Origin: Mariniflexile maritimum
GTDB lineage: Bacteria; Bacteroidota; Bacteroidia; Flavobacteriales; Flavobacteriaceae
Reading direction: 5' to 3'
DNA: 64,000 bases
Assembly (NCBI RefSeq): GCF_009746565.1
Contig: NZ_WRPN01000001.1
Coordinates: forward strand, 576,923-640,922
The notes below the pieces were generated by a model. It saw only the letters and a program-made list of their open reading frames with translations. It was not told where the DNA came from and searched no databases. Shown here piece by piece: positions 28,582-37,265 of the stretch (positions are counted from its first letter, which is position 1; each line of letters starts with the position of its first letter). The position numbers and the translations under genes were made by a program.

Positions 28582-29525
28582 TGCGTTAACCGTTTTACAA
28601 TAGCCTTTACTGGCTGAATATCTTTGGTAAACTCAATACTAGGGCCTGCAACCCACACGGTTTTATAGGTGGCTTGGGTGGCAGCTTTTTCAGTGGCCCG
28701 CATCCCTATTGAAAAACGTATCATTTTTACCCATTTCTTTAACTTTTTGTTCTTGTTCAAAATCGCTTCCAGCCACGTTTGCTTGGTGCCAATTTTTTGA
28801 ACATAGGGCGTATTTATTACGGTACAGGGTGTGCCCGAAATACGTTCGGTCATTACAATATCCTTGGCTCCATAATCAACACAGGCCTGTTTGTACTCGT
28901 TGGTAACATTGGCTTCCGTAGAAGCTATAAACGGACTTCCCACCGAAACACCAGCGGCACCAAAACCTAGCATTTTGTCCACATCCGCTTTACACCCCAC
29001 ACCACCGGCAGAAATAATGGGGATGTTGCAATGGCTTACCAGCTCTTTAATAAGAACTTCGGGAGACACATTACCGCGGTGTCCACCGGCTTCATTATTC
29101 ACCGCTATAATGGCATCGGCACCCAAGGCTTCCACTTTTTGGGCAAATTTTAAATCGACCACATCACAAAAAACCTTGATTCCTACTTGATGCGCTTGTT
29201 TGATGGTTTCTTCGGGGCTACCCAATGAGGTAATAATGAAATCGCACCCTTCTTCACACAGCACCCGCAATTGCTCTTTATATTTTATGTTCGATTTATT
29301 CACAATTAAATTGAAGCCAAACGAACCGCCCGCAACTTTTGCTTTTTTTAACTCGTGAATGGCCTTTTTAAGCGCGTCGAGGGTGCGGTAATTTAGTGCA
29401 GGAATACAACCTGCTATTCCACTGTGCATGGCTTCAATAACCATGGCGGTATTTGAAACCAAAAACATGGGTGCTTGAATGATGGGATAGTTGATATTAA
29501 GTAATTGCGTGAGCTTAGTTTGCAT
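28578..29525 (-). CDS. Nitronate monooxygenase family FMN enzyme
   Basis: A 315-residue FMN TIM-barrel protein of the NMO/2-nitropropane dioxygenase family. It starts MQTKLTQLLNINYPIIQAPM, and contains ALNYRT, NEAGGHRGN, with the conserved GGHRG around the flavin and catalytic histidine, and the phosphate-binding ISAGGVGCKADV plus GAAGVSVGSPF. NMOs oxidise alkyl nitronates such as propionate-3-nitronate. The frame could extend to 29588, but the ATG at 29525 begins the conserved sequence. A palindrome at 29558-29570 lies 33 bp upstream, and two more copies lie further away, so it is probably controlled by a dimeric repressor (MarR-like by motif form). Confidence 0.9.
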   Translation of the reverse strand: MQTKLTQLLNINYPIIQAPMFLVSNTAMVIEAMHSGIAGCIPALNYRTLDALKKAIHELKKAKVAGGSFGFNLIVNKSNIKYKEQLRVLCEEGCDFIITSLGSPEETIKQAHQVGIKVFCDVVDLKFAQKVEALGADAIIAVNNEAGGHRGNVSPEVLIKELVSHCNIPIISAGGVGCKADVDKMLGFGAAGVSVGSPFIASTEANVTNEYKQACVDYGAKDIVMTERISGTPCTVINTPYVQKIGTKQTWLEAILNKNKKLKKWVKMIRFSIGMRATEKAATQATYKTVWVAGPSIEFTKDIQPVKAIVKRLTH

Positions 29526-29557
29526 TTTTTTAAGGATTTCAACAAATATAGCAATTA

Positions 29558-29570
29558 TTATGCATGCATA
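29558..29570. promoter_or_regulatory. Palindromic operator copy 1
   Basis: TTATGCATGCATA, dyad centred on ATGCAT, 33 bp upstream of the nitronate monooxygenase start. It shares the TTATGC/GCATA arms with copies 2 and 3. Confidence 0.55.
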
Positions 29571-29660
29571 GTTTAAAATCATAATCATTTGGTTTTCTGC
29601 AAGTTTTGAAATTTTATAGTTTTTAAAAAAAATTTCAAAAAAAATAAAAATTTAACATAT

Positions 29661-29680
29661 TTATTATGCGTGCATAATAA
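29661..29680. promoter_or_regulatory. Palindromic operator copy 2
   Basis: TTATTATGCGTGCATAATAA: 9-bp arms match perfectly, with GT at the centre. It is 106 bp (about ten helical turns) from copy 1, centre to centre. Confidence 0.62.
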
Positions 29681-29695
29681 CTGATAATCAATATG

Positions 29696-29709
29696 TTATG
29701 CGTGCATAA
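29696..29709. promoter_or_regulatory. Palindromic operator copy 3
   Basis: TTATGCGTGCATAA with the same core GCGTGC as copy 2; the centres of copies 2 and 3 are 32 bp apart, about three helical turns, so bound dimers would lie on the same face. Confidence 0.6.
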
Positions 29710-29807
29710 TAATTTAAAAAAGGTTAAGAGGTTGATTACATGACATTTATCATGTTTATAGCAGTAAGTAATCATTAATTTTCATCCATAATTTATATAC
29801 TTATATT

Positions 29808-30305
29808 ATGAAAAGAATAATTTTTGGTCTATTAATTGTTGGATTAACCTCCCAAATGTATGCACAAGAAATTGCATTAGCAGAAGTTGAAGTTGTTGCA
29901 AATTATAAATACATACAAGCAACAAATGTTGAAAAGATAGCGTTGCCCGTTAAAAATCTTGAAGCTAAGGTTTTAGAATTTAAAGATGACAAAGGGGTTT
30001 TGGAATATGAAGATGGCGTATCGTATAATGTATATTTCAATAATAGCGATGGCAAGATAATTGTTTCTTACGATACCACTGGTAAAATACTAAAAACTAC
30101 CGAACATTATAAAAACGTAAGATTGCCTTTGGAAGTGCTTCGCGCCATTGTAAGCCGTTTTCCAAATTGGACGATTGTTGAAGATACCTATCATGTAAAT
30201 TACCACTGTGATAAAGGCATTACCGAAAAACATTATAAAATTCAATTAGCAAACGCCGATAAAACCGTTGATATAAAAACCGACGATAAAGGCAATTTTA
30301 TGTAA
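29808..30305 (+). CDS. Exported PepSY-like (putative beta-lactamase-inhibitor-like) protein
   Basis: A 165-residue protein with a signal peptide (MKRIIFGLLIVGLTSQMYAQ). The mature region resembles the PepSY-like domain repeated in Bacteroidetes secreted proteins: YNVYFNNSDGKIIVSYDTTG, then LPLEVLRAIVSRFPNWTIVED, and a C-terminal strand pair ending DDKGNFM. The function is unknown. It is divergent from the nitronate monooxygenase; the shared 282-bp intergenic region contains the three palindromes, so coregulation is possible. A terminator follows at 30341-30375. Confidence 0.72.
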   Translation: MKRIIFGLLIVGLTSQMYAQEIALAEVEVVANYKYIQATNVEKIALPVKNLEAKVLEFKDDKGVLEYEDGVSYNVYFNNSDGKIIVSYDTTGKILKTTEHYKNVRLPLEVLRAIVSRFPNWTIVEDTYHVNYHCDKGITEKHYKIQLANADKTVDIKTDDKGNFM

Positions 30306-30340
30306 CTTTACCAAACAAACTATTTTACCAAACTAAACTA

Positions 30341-30375
30341 AAAAAAAACGCAACTATTTCTGGTTGCGTTTTTTT
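30341..30375. terminator. Bidirectional terminator between PepSY-like gene and dnaK
   Basis: AAAAAAAACGCAAC (30341-30354) pairs with GTTGCGTTTTTTT (30363-30375) around an 8-nt loop. With A and T runs on both sides it serves both convergent genes. Confidence 0.9.
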
Positions 30376-30417
30376 AGTTTTAAAAGGGTGGAGCCTTATT
30401 TTCAGCTCACGTATTTA

Positions 30418-32322
30418 TTATTTAACTTCTTCAAAGTCAACATCTTCAACATCGCTGCCTTCTTGCTTACTTTGGTTCGCATCTGGCCCTGGCGCGCTTG
30501 CACCACCTTGCTGTGCTTCGGCTTGTGCTTTGTACATTTCCTCGCTTGCCACTTTCCATGCTTCGTTTATTTTTTCTAAAGCAGGGTCTATAACTGCGAT
30601 GTCTTTGGTTTCAAACGCTTTTTTAAGTTCCTCTAAAGCATCTTCGATGGGTTTCTTTTTATCATCCGATAATTTATCGCCAAATTCTTTCAACTGACTC
30701 TCCGTTTGGAAAATCATGGCATCGGCAGCATTTAATTTTTCAGCTTTTTCTTTTGCTTTTTTATCGGCTTCAGCGTTTGCTTCAGCATCTGCTTTCATTT
30801 TCTTGATTTCTTCTTCAGTTAAACCAGAAGAGGCTTCAATGCGAATATCCTGTGTTTTGTTCGTCGCTTTATCCGTAGCGGTTACGTGTATGATTCCATT
30901 CGCGTCAATATCAAAAGTTACTTCAATTTGAGGGGTTCCTCTTCTTGCCGGTGGAATACCATCTAAGTGGAAACGGCCAATGGTTTTGTTATCGGCAGCC
31001 ATGGCGCGTTCACCTTGCAACACATGGATTTCCACAGAGGGTTGATTATCAGCAGCTGTAGAGAATACCTGCGATTTTTTGGTAGGTATCGTTGTGTTGG
31101 CCTCAATAAGTTTGGTCATTACGTTACCCATGGTTTCAATACCTAACGATAATGGTGTAACGTCCAATAACAATACGTCCTTAACATCGCCACTTAACAC
31201 ACCACCTTGGATACCGGCACCTAACGACACTACTTCATCTGGGTTCACCCCTTTACTTGGCACTTTTCCGAAAAATTTCTCAACGGCAGCTTGTACCGCT
31301 GGGATACGGGTTGAACCACCCACTAATATCACTTCATCAATATCGTTCTTGCTTAAACCTGCTGCTTTTAAAGCCGATTCGCAAGGTGCAATGGTACGTT
31401 TAACCAAATCGTCAATCAATTGTTCGAATTTAGATTTTGTTAAAGTACGCACTAAGTGCTTTGGCCCACTGGCAGTGGCTGTAATGTACGGCAAGTTGAT
31501 TTCTGTTTGGGCAGAAGACGATAATTCAATCTTCGCTTTTTCAGCAGCTTCCTTTAAACGTTGTAGCGACATGGGGTCTTTGCGTAAGTCCATGCCTTCT
31601 TCGGCGTTAAACTCATCGGCCAACCAATTGATGATTTTTTCATCCACATCATCACCACCTAAATGGGTATCACCATCTGTTGATAATACTTCAAATACAC
31701 CATCGCCCAATTCTAAGATTGACACGTCGTGTGTTCCACCACCAAAGTCAAAAACCACAATTTTTTGGTCTTTTCCTTTTTTGTCCAAACCATAGGCCAA
31801 AGCCGCGGCAGTAGGCTCGTTAATAATACGGCGCACTTTTAAACCAGCTATCTCACCAGCTTCTTTAGTGGCCTGACGCTGACTGTCGTTAAAGTAAGCA
31901 GGCACGGTAATAACCGCCTCTGTAACCGTAGTTCCTAAATAATCTTCGGCGGTTTTCTTCATTTTTTGAAGAATCATGGCCGATAGCTCCTGGGGAGTGT
32001 ACAAACGGCCATCAATATCTACACGAGGTGTGTCGTTATCGCCTTTTACCACTTTATAAGGTACACGATCTGCTTCCTTTTTAGACTCCGAATATTTATT
32101 CCCCATAAAACGCTTGATAGAATAAACCGTTTTTGTAGGGTTTGTTACTGCTTGTCGTTTTGCCGGGTCACCAACCTTAATTTCGCCGCCTTCAACAAAC
32201 GCAATAACCGATGGTGTCGTTCTTTTTCCTTCCGCGTTAGGGATTACAACCGGTTCATTACCTTCCATTACAGACACGCAAGAGTTGGTTGTTCCTAAAT
32301 CGATTCCAATAATTTTACTCAT
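30418..32322 (-). CDS. dnaK: Molecular chaperone DnaK (Hsp70)
   Basis: The 634-residue ATP-driven chaperone, with [12 protein letters not shown] at the N-terminus, the nucleotide-binding domain (~1-385; [23 protein letters not shown]), the linker [14 protein letters not shown], the peptide-binding domain (~395-505), a helical lid, and the acidic tail ending DVDFEEVK that docks other chaperones. dnaJ and grpE are not adjacent. The 32371-32412 element upstream closely matches the one before clpB, pointing to shared heat-shock control. The T in [10 protein letters not shown] replaces the usual T-F in this motif (GGTFDVSIL is commoner); the consequence, if any, is unknown. Confidence 0.98.
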   Translation of the reverse strand: MSKIIGIDLGTTNSCVSVMEGNEPVVIPNAEGKRTTPSVIAFVEGGEIKVGDPAKRQAVTNPTKTVYSIKRFMGNKYSESKKEADRVPYKVVKGDNDTPRVDIDGRLYTPQELSAMILQKMKKTAEDYLGTTVTEAVITVPAYFNDSQRQATKEAGEIAGLKVRRIINEPTAAALAYGLDKKGKDQKIVVFDFGGGTHDVSILELGDGVFEVLSTDGDTHLGGDDVDEKIINWLADEFNAEEGMDLRKDPMSLQRLKEAAEKAKIELSSSAQTEINLPYITATASGPKHLVRTLTKSKFEQLIDDLVKRTIAPCESALKAAGLSKNDIDEVILVGGSTRIPAVQAAVEKFFGKVPSKGVNPDEVVSLGAGIQGGVLSGDVKDVLLLDVTPLSLGIETMGNVMTKLIEANTTIPTKKSQVFSTAADNQPSVEIHVLQGERAMAADNKTIGRFHLDGIPPARRGTPQIEVTFDIDANGIIHVTATDKATNKTQDIRIEASSGLTEEEIKKMKADAEANAEADKKAKEKAEKLNAADAMIFQTESQLKEFGDKLSDDKKKPIEDALEELKKAFETKDIAVIDPALEKINEAWKVASEEMYKAQAEAQQGGASAPGPDANQSKQEGSDVEDVDFEEVK

Positions 32323-32370
32323 AATATGTTTTATTTGTGTTGAAAATTCATTTTAAATTCGATAGGTATA

Positions 32371-32412
32371 AGTCAATGATTATGCCAACGCACAAATACT
32401 GACAAGGTGTCA
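32371..32412 (-). promoter_or_regulatory. dnaK upstream element shared with clpB (candidate heat-shock promoter/operator)
   Basis: Read toward dnaK: TGACA-N3-TGTCA (32412-32400, a perfect 5-bp inverted repeat), then 11 bases, TTGG, and ATTGAC, ending 48 bp before the ATG. The same words with identical spacing occur before clpB at 53146-53187: 27 of 42 ungapped positions agree by my count. Confidence 0.65.
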
Positions 32413-32465
32413 TAAGCCCCAAAGGCAAAATTCTCATATTGTCCGGTCTTTTGTCTATTTTAAAT

Positions 32466-32645
32466 TTTCTAAAACTGGGCGCATCCCCTTGGGTCGGGCT
32501 TTACGCTGCAAGTCCTCGCTCCTGCGTCGCTGTGGGCTTTTCGCTGCAATCCCTTGCGCACTGGCTCGCAGCGTAAGTTTAAAGTAGCGGTCACCGTTTT
32601 CAGCTACTTTGCCCCTCCACAACTTTGCGCGACCAAAAAATCAAC
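32466..32645. repeat. GC-rich intergenic repeat element
   Basis: Within an AT-rich genome this stretch is strikingly GC-rich. It holds two diverged direct copies, GGGCTTTACGCTGCAAGTCC (32496-32515) and GGGCTTTTCGCTGCAATCCC (32534-32553), and an inverted pair TTACGCTGC (32501-32509) / GCAGCGTAA (32568-32576), so it can fold. The 14-mer CGCTCCTGCGTCGC (32517-32530) recurs inverted at 63924-63937. It looks like a dispersed non-coding intergenic element; no open frame is supported. It fills most of the 355-bp dnaK-sdaA gap. Confidence 0.6.
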
Positions 32646-32654
32646 CTATCTTTG
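32624..32654 (+). promoter_or_regulatory. sdaA promoter, Bacteroidetes consensus
   Basis: TTTG (32624-32627), a 19-bp spacer, then TATCTTTG (32647-32654): an exact fit to the Bacteroidetes TTTG-N19-TAnnTTTG promoter. The ATG of sdaA follows 23 bp later. Confidence 0.85.
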
Positions 32655-32677
32655 TGTAAATGCCTAAACTATTATAA

Positions 32678-34102
32678 ATGGATTGTATTTCAGTTTTCGA
32701 CATGCTTAAAATTGGCGTTGGCCCCTCAAGTTCGCACACTTTAGGCCCATGGCGCGCCGCCGAACGCTGGATAAAACAGCTTAAAGAAACCAATACCTTT
32801 GATAGCGTAGAGAAAATAACCGTCAATCTTTACGGCTCGTTATCCTTAACAGGAAAAGGCCATGCCACCGATTATGCCATCATGTTAGGTTTAAGCGGCG
32901 AAAACCCACAAACCATTCCCATTGAAACCATTCCAATAATCATCTCTAAAATAAAAAACACTAAAACCCTTCTATTTAACGGCGAAAAACAACTGCCGTT
33001 CAACCCTGAAACCGACATCATTTTCAATAGAAAATTTTTGCCCTACCATGCCAATGGCATGCAATTTACAGCAACGGTTAAAGGCAAAAAATTAACCGAA
33101 GTTTATTACTCCATCGGTGGCGGTTTTGTGGTACAGGAAGAACGAAAAATAGCAAAAGCCAATAAAATCATTTTTTATTGCACCTTCCCTTACCCAATTG
33201 AAAAAGGAGTCGATTTATTACAATATTGCAAGCAACTAAACAAATCCATTTCCGAGGTTGTTTTAGAAAATGAAATGTCCATCCGCCCCATAGAAACCAT
33301 CGATTTTGAACTGCAGCGCATTTGGAGTACCATGTTGGAATGTATGTACATAGGTTGCCATACCGAAGGCAATTTACCCGGAGGTTTAAATGTAAGGCGT
33401 CGTGCTTTTGATACTTACCAGACCTTAAAAGGCGATTTACCGTACAGCTCACCCCAAGAATGGTTGGAAACCATCCGTAAAACGGAGGTCAAGTTTAGGC
33501 AAATTTTAAAATGGGTAAGCTGTTTTGCTTTATCTGTAAATGAGGTAAATGCCTCTTTAGGGCGCGTTGTTACAGCCCCAACCAACGGAAGCGCGGGGGT
33601 GATTCCTGCGGTTTTAATGTACTATATTGTAATTGAAAACCATGAAGCCAACTTTAAGCACATCAAACAATTTTTGCTCGTTGCCGGCGAAATAGGAAGC
33701 ATCTTTAAAAAAGGTGCTACCATTAGTGCCGCCATGGGTGGTTGTCAGGCGGAAATTGGCGTGTCTTCTGCCATGGCAGCTGCGGCGCTTTGCGAACTTT
33801 TAGGCGGCTCGCCGGAACAAGTGCTCATTGCTGCCGAAATTGCCATGGAACACCATCTTGGTTTAACCTGCGACCCCATTGGTGGTCTGGTGCAAATTCC
33901 CTGCATAGAACGCAATGCAATGGGTGCCATTAAAGCCATTAATGCTGCGGAAATGGCATTGGGAACCGACCCCAAAAACGTAAAAGTGCCTTTAGACAAA
34001 GTGGTTGCAACCATGTGGGAAACCGCCAAGGATATGAACACAAAATACAAGGAAACCTCAGAAGGTGGTCTGGCTGTTGGGGTTCATATTTCCGATTGTT
34101 AA
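32678..34102 (+). CDS. sdaA: L-serine ammonia-lyase (serine dehydratase), iron-sulfur type
   Basis: A 474-residue single-chain enzyme that deaminates L-serine to pyruvate using a 4Fe-4S cluster. The N-terminal beta domain contains the motif DMLKIGVGPSSSHTLGPWRA (residues ~8-27), and the alpha domain has GRVVTAPTNGSAGVIPAVL, followed by AAMGGCQAEIGVSSAMAAAA (~352-371) and LTCDPIGGLVQIPCIERNA (~393-411), which supply cluster cysteines. The alpha and beta parts, separate in Bacillus, are fused as in E. coli. A consensus promoter lies at 32624-32654. Confidence 0.96.
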   Translation: MDCISVFDMLKIGVGPSSSHTLGPWRAAERWIKQLKETNTFDSVEKITVNLYGSLSLTGKGHATDYAIMLGLSGENPQTIPIETIPIIISKIKNTKTLLFNGEKQLPFNPETDIIFNRKFLPYHANGMQFTATVKGKKLTEVYYSIGGGFVVQEERKIAKANKIIFYCTFPYPIEKGVDLLQYCKQLNKSISEVVLENEMSIRPIETIDFELQRIWSTMLECMYIGCHTEGNLPGGLNVRRRAFDTYQTLKGDLPYSSPQEWLETIRKTEVKFRQILKWVSCFALSVNEVNASLGRVVTAPTNGSAGVIPAVLMYYIVIENHEANFKHIKQFLLVAGEIGSIFKKGATISAAMGGCQAEIGVSSAMAAAALCELLGGSPEQVLIAAEIAMEHHLGLTCDPIGGLVQIPCIERNAMGAIKAINAAEMALGTDPKNVKVPLDKVVATMWETAKDMNTKYKETSEGGLAVGVHISDC

Positions 34103-34147
34103 CATCCATTTAAAACTTTCCAAAGGGAATACTTTCTTGTCAAAAAC

Positions 34148-34159
34148 AGCACATGTGCT
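34148..34159. promoter_or_regulatory. 12-bp perfect palindrome before panB
   Basis: AGCACATGTGCT, a perfect palindrome 70 bp before panB in the 127-bp gap after sdaA. It may be an operator or the tip of a hairpin; only its symmetry is shown. Confidence 0.3.
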
Positions 34160-34229
34160 ATCATTTACAGCTTAAATCCGTAAAAAGTTTAACAAAACTG
34201 CTTACTTTTACACTCTAAAAAATTGAAAA

Positions 34230-35048
34230 ATGTCCGTAGCAAAAAAAGAATATAAACGCATCACCGTTAAAACCCTTGTGGATATGAAAGCCAATGGTGA
34301 AAAAATATCGATGCTTACCGCATACGATTATTCCATGGCAAAAATTGTGGATGGTGCCGGTGTTGATGTCATACTTGTTGGCGATTCTGCAAGTAATGTA
34401 ATGGCAGGCCATGAAACCACCTTGCCCATTACCTTGGATCAAATGATTTATCATGCATCTTCCGTAATTCGTGCCATAAACCGCTCGTTGGTCGTTGTCG
34501 ATTTACCCTTCGGAAGCTACCAAAGCGACCCCAAAGAAGCCTTGCGTTCTGCCATTAGGATTATGAAGGAAAGTGGCGCCCATTCGGTTAAAATGGAAGG
34601 CGGTCGCGAAATTAAGGAGTCCATAAAACGCATTTTGCACGCTGGCATTCCGGTTATGGGACATTTAGGATTAACCCCACAATCCATCTATAAATTCGGG
34701 ACTTATACCGTTCGTGCCAAAGAGGAACAGGAAGCTGCCGATTTGATAAAAGATGCCAAAATGCTAGAACGTATTGGCTGTTTTGCTATTGTGCTTGAAA
34801 AAATACCGGCTGCTTTAGCAAAAGAAGTGGCTGAAAGCGTAAGCATTCCCATAATTGGTATTGGCGCTGGAAATGGTGTGGACGGACAAGTATTGGTTCT
34901 ACACGATATGTTGGGTATGACGCACGAGTTTCACCCACGGTTTTTGCGTCGCTATATGAATTTGTATGAAGATATGACCAATGCCATTTCAAAATATGTG
35001 GATGATGTGAAAACCCGCGATTTTCCTAGTGATTCTGAGCAATATTAA
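34230..35048 (+). CDS. panB: 3-methyl-2-oxobutanoate hydroxymethyltransferase PanB
   Basis: First step of pantothenate synthesis: transfers a hydroxymethyl group from methylene-THF to ketoisovalerate. The 272 residues contain [21 protein letters not shown], the metal-binding [18 protein letters not shown] and the GHLGLTPQS motif, all typical of PanB. No panC or panD lies nearby. A large palindrome (35061-35102) follows 12 bp after its stop. Confidence 0.96.
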   Translation: MSVAKKEYKRITVKTLVDMKANGEKISMLTAYDYSMAKIVDGAGVDVILVGDSASNVMAGHETTLPITLDQMIYHASSVIRAINRSLVVVDLPFGSYQSDPKEALRSAIRIMKESGAHSVKMEGGREIKESIKRILHAGIPVMGHLGLTPQSIYKFGTYTVRAKEEQEAADLIKDAKMLERIGCFAIVLEKIPAALAKEVAESVSIPIIGIGAGNGVDGQVLVLHDMLGMTHEFHPRFLRRYMNLYEDMTNAISKYVDDVKTRDFPSDSEQY

Positions 35049-35060
35049 TCTAGATATTTT

Positions 35061-35102
35061 AGATTTTTAGACATGTTAGACGTCTAAGATGTCTAAAAAT
35101 CT
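35061..35102. repeat. 42-bp near-perfect palindrome (hairpin) at the panB/rluA junction
   Basis: The left arm AGATTTTTAGACAT (35061-35074) pairs with ATGTCTAAAAATCT (35089-35102); inside is TTAGACGTCTAA (35076-35087), itself a perfect palindrome; the only mismatch is G35075/G35088. It can act as a terminator for panB or an RNA hairpin. The ATG at 35089 lies within its right arm, arguing that the next gene starts at 35143. Confidence 0.75.
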
Positions 35103-35142
35103 ATCAATCTATAAGTCAAACAAAACTTCGGTATTTTCTAAG

Positions 35143-35859
35143 ATGTCTAACCAGTCTAACATATCTAAAGTTTTTTCCAACAAGTTCAATCTTCAAATAG
35201 TATATGAAGACAACCACATCATCATTATAAACAAACGTGCCGGCGATATTGTTCAAGGTGATAAAACGGGCGATAAACCCTTAAGCGACGTTGTAAAAAG
35301 TTATATAAAAGACCAATACAACAAACCCGGAAATGTGTATTTGGGCGTGGTGCATCGGTTGGATAGGCCCACAACGGGTTTGGTTATTTTTGCTAAAACC
35401 AGTAAAGTATTACCACGATTAAATGCCCTTTTTGTATCAAAAGACATTCAAAAAACCTATTGGGCCATTGTAAAAAACCAACCTCCAAAAACCGAAGACA
35501 CGTTAACGCATTGGCTTAAAAAGAATCCTAAAAACAACAAATCCACGGCGTACATAAATGAGGTAAAAGACAGCAAAAAAGCCATTCTTCATTACAAAAT
35601 ATTACAAAAACTAGACACCTATTTTTTATTGGAAGTGAATTTGGAAACCGGCAGGCACCATCAAATCCGTTCGCAATTGGCAAGCATTGGCTGCCCCATT
35701 AAAGGCGATTTAAAATATGGTTTTGATAGGAGCAACCCCGATGGCAGCATTCACTTGCACGCACGACACATTACCTTTATGCATCCCGTTAAAAATGAAA
35801 CCATGGCCATAACCGCGCCTTTGCCCGAGGTTGCCGTTTGGAAGGCTTGTTACGTATAA
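35143..35859 (+). CDS. RluA family pseudouridine synthase
   Basis: A 238-residue stand-alone pseudouridine synthase without an S4 domain. The catalytic aspartate is in HRLDRPTTGLVIFAKTSK (about residues 76-93), and RHHQIRSQLASIGCPIKGD matches the C-terminal RluA motif. It isomerises uridine in rRNA or tRNA; the target is unknown. ATG 35089 is in frame 54 bp earlier, but it falls inside the 42-bp palindrome and adds low-complexity Ser/Lys/Asn sequence, so I favour 35143. Even from there the first ~12 residues are poorly conserved-looking. It is followed by the aldehyde dehydrogenase after 26 bp. Confidence 0.85.
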   Translation: MSNQSNISKVFSNKFNLQIVYEDNHIIIINKRAGDIVQGDKTGDKPLSDVVKSYIKDQYNKPGNVYLGVVHRLDRPTTGLVIFAKTSKVLPRLNALFVSKDIQKTYWAIVKNQPPKTEDTLTHWLKKNPKNNKSTAYINEVKDSKKAILHYKILQKLDTYFLLEVNLETGRHHQIRSQLASIGCPIKGDLKYGFDRSNPDGSIHLHARHITFMHPVKNETMAITAPLPEVAVWKACYV

Positions 35860-35885
35860 TTTCATATCTTTATAAAAAACGGATC

Positions 35886-37265
35886 ATGACAGCTATACCC
35901 AACATCATTTCGGCACAAAAAGCATTTTTTAAAACGGGAAAAACCATCGCTATTTCTGAAAGATTAAAGTATTTAAAAGCTTTAAAAAACGAGATTATAA
36001 CCCATGAACAGGCTATTTACGATGCCTTACAAAAGGATTTCAAAAAATCGGAATTTGAAACCTTCATCAGTGAATTTGGTTTGGTGATTTCCGAATTAAA
36101 TCTTGCCATAAAAAACCTTAAAAAATGGTCGCGGCCAAAACGCGTAACCGCCTCTATACTAACCTTTCCGTCTAGCGATTATATTTACTACAACCCCTAC
36201 GGAACTATTTTAATTATCGCCCCATGGAATTACCCGTTTTTATTGGCCATGGAACCGTTAATTATGGCCATTGCCGCAGGAAATACCGTAGTTTTAAAAC
36301 CTAGTGAACTTACCAAAAACACCTCGCAATTACTAACCGATATTATTGAAAACGTTTTTCCAAAAGACTATGCGATTGCCGTACAAGGTGGCGTTGAAAC
36401 GACCACCACATTGCTTTCACAGAAATGGGATTATATTTTTTTTACAGGAAGCGTGCCCGTTGGCAAAATTGTTGCACAAGCAGCAGCCAAACATTTAACG
36501 CCCGTTACTTTAGAGCTGGGTGGAAAATCGCCGTGTATTGTTGATGCGAGTATCGATTTAAAATTGGTTGCAAAACGGCTTGTTTGGGGCAAGTTTTTAA
36601 ATGGCGGACAAACCTGCATTGCACCCGATTATGTGATTATTAAAGCTGAAATTAAACAAGATTTTATTGAAATTTTAAAAGCTGAAATAACAAAAGCTTA
36701 TGGTGAAAACCCCAAAACATCAGCAGATTTTCCAAGAATTATAAATACTAAAAACACGAAACGATTGGCTGAAATGCTTAAAAATGTTTCAATAATTTTT
36801 GGTGGCAATGTTGATGAAAATGAAAATTATGTATCGCCAACACTTATTGAAGAACCGTCGTTGGAGAGTGCTGTTATGTGTGAAGAAATTTTCGGGCCTA
36901 TTTTACCTATTTTAACTTATGAAACCGAGACAGATATTGAAAACATCATCTGGCATTTTGAAAAACCACTGGCGTTGTATGTGTTTTCAAAAGAAAAAAT
37001 ATTTGTTGAAAAATTACTAAAAAAATTCAGCTTTGGTGGCGGAGTTGTTAATGACACGTTGATTCATTTTGGCAATTACCGTTTGCCTTTTGGTGGCGTA
37101 GGCCATAGCGGTATGGGTGCATACCACGGCAAGTGGGGTTTTGTTACCTTTTCGCATAAAAAACCCATTGTAAAACGCGGCACTTGGTTTGACCCAACCT
37201 TAAGATACGCGCCATACAAAGGCAAACTAAAACTGATGAAAACGCTCTTTAAGATTTTTACTTGA
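35886..37265 (+). CDS. Aldehyde dehydrogenase (class 3 type, membrane/fatty-aldehyde-like)
   Basis: A 459-residue NAD(P)-dependent dehydrogenase. The Rossmann part has IIAPWNYPFLLAMEPLIMAI, the cofactor loop FFTGSVPVGKIV, catalytic glutamate in LELGGKSPCIV and nucleophile cysteine in GGQTCIAPDYV, and a C-terminal VVNDTLIHF and LPFGGVGHSGMGAYHG. The absence of the long N-terminal region and the C-terminal hydrophobic/basic tail (KLKLMKTLFKIFT) put it with the ALDH3 group, which oxidises medium- and long-chain fatty aldehydes. The ATG at 35886 is preferred over an in-frame ATG at 35838 that overlaps rluA. It abuts the convergent kinase gene without a gap. Confidence 0.92.
   Translation: MTAIPNIISAQKAFFKTGKTIAISERLKYLKALKNEIITHEQAIYDALQKDFKKSEFETFISEFGLVISELNLAIKNLKKWSRPKRVTASILTFPSSDYIYYNPYGTILIIAPWNYPFLLAMEPLIMAIAAGNTVVLKPSELTKNTSQLLTDIIENVFPKDYAIAVQGGVETTTTLLSQKWDYIFFTGSVPVGKIVAQAAAKHLTPVTLELGGKSPCIVDASIDLKLVAKRLVWGKFLNGGQTCIAPDYVIIKAEIKQDFIEILKAEITKAYGENPKTSADFPRIINTKNTKRLAEMLKNVSIIFGGNVDENENYVSPTLIEEPSLESAVMCEEIFGPILPILTYETETDIENIIWHFEKPLALYVFSKEKIFVEKLLKKFSFGGGVVNDTLIHFGNYRLPFGGVGHSGMGAYHGKWGFVTFSHKKPIVKRGTWFDPTLRYAPYKGKLKLMKTLFKIFT

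Noticed and set aside
31079..31795. A 238-codon plus-strand open frame
   Set aside because: Antisense to dnaK; the sequence is a mirror of conserved chaperone codons.
35089..35142. Start of the RluA-type gene at 35089
   Set aside because: The ATG lies in the right arm of the 42-bp palindrome, and the added residues are low-complexity.
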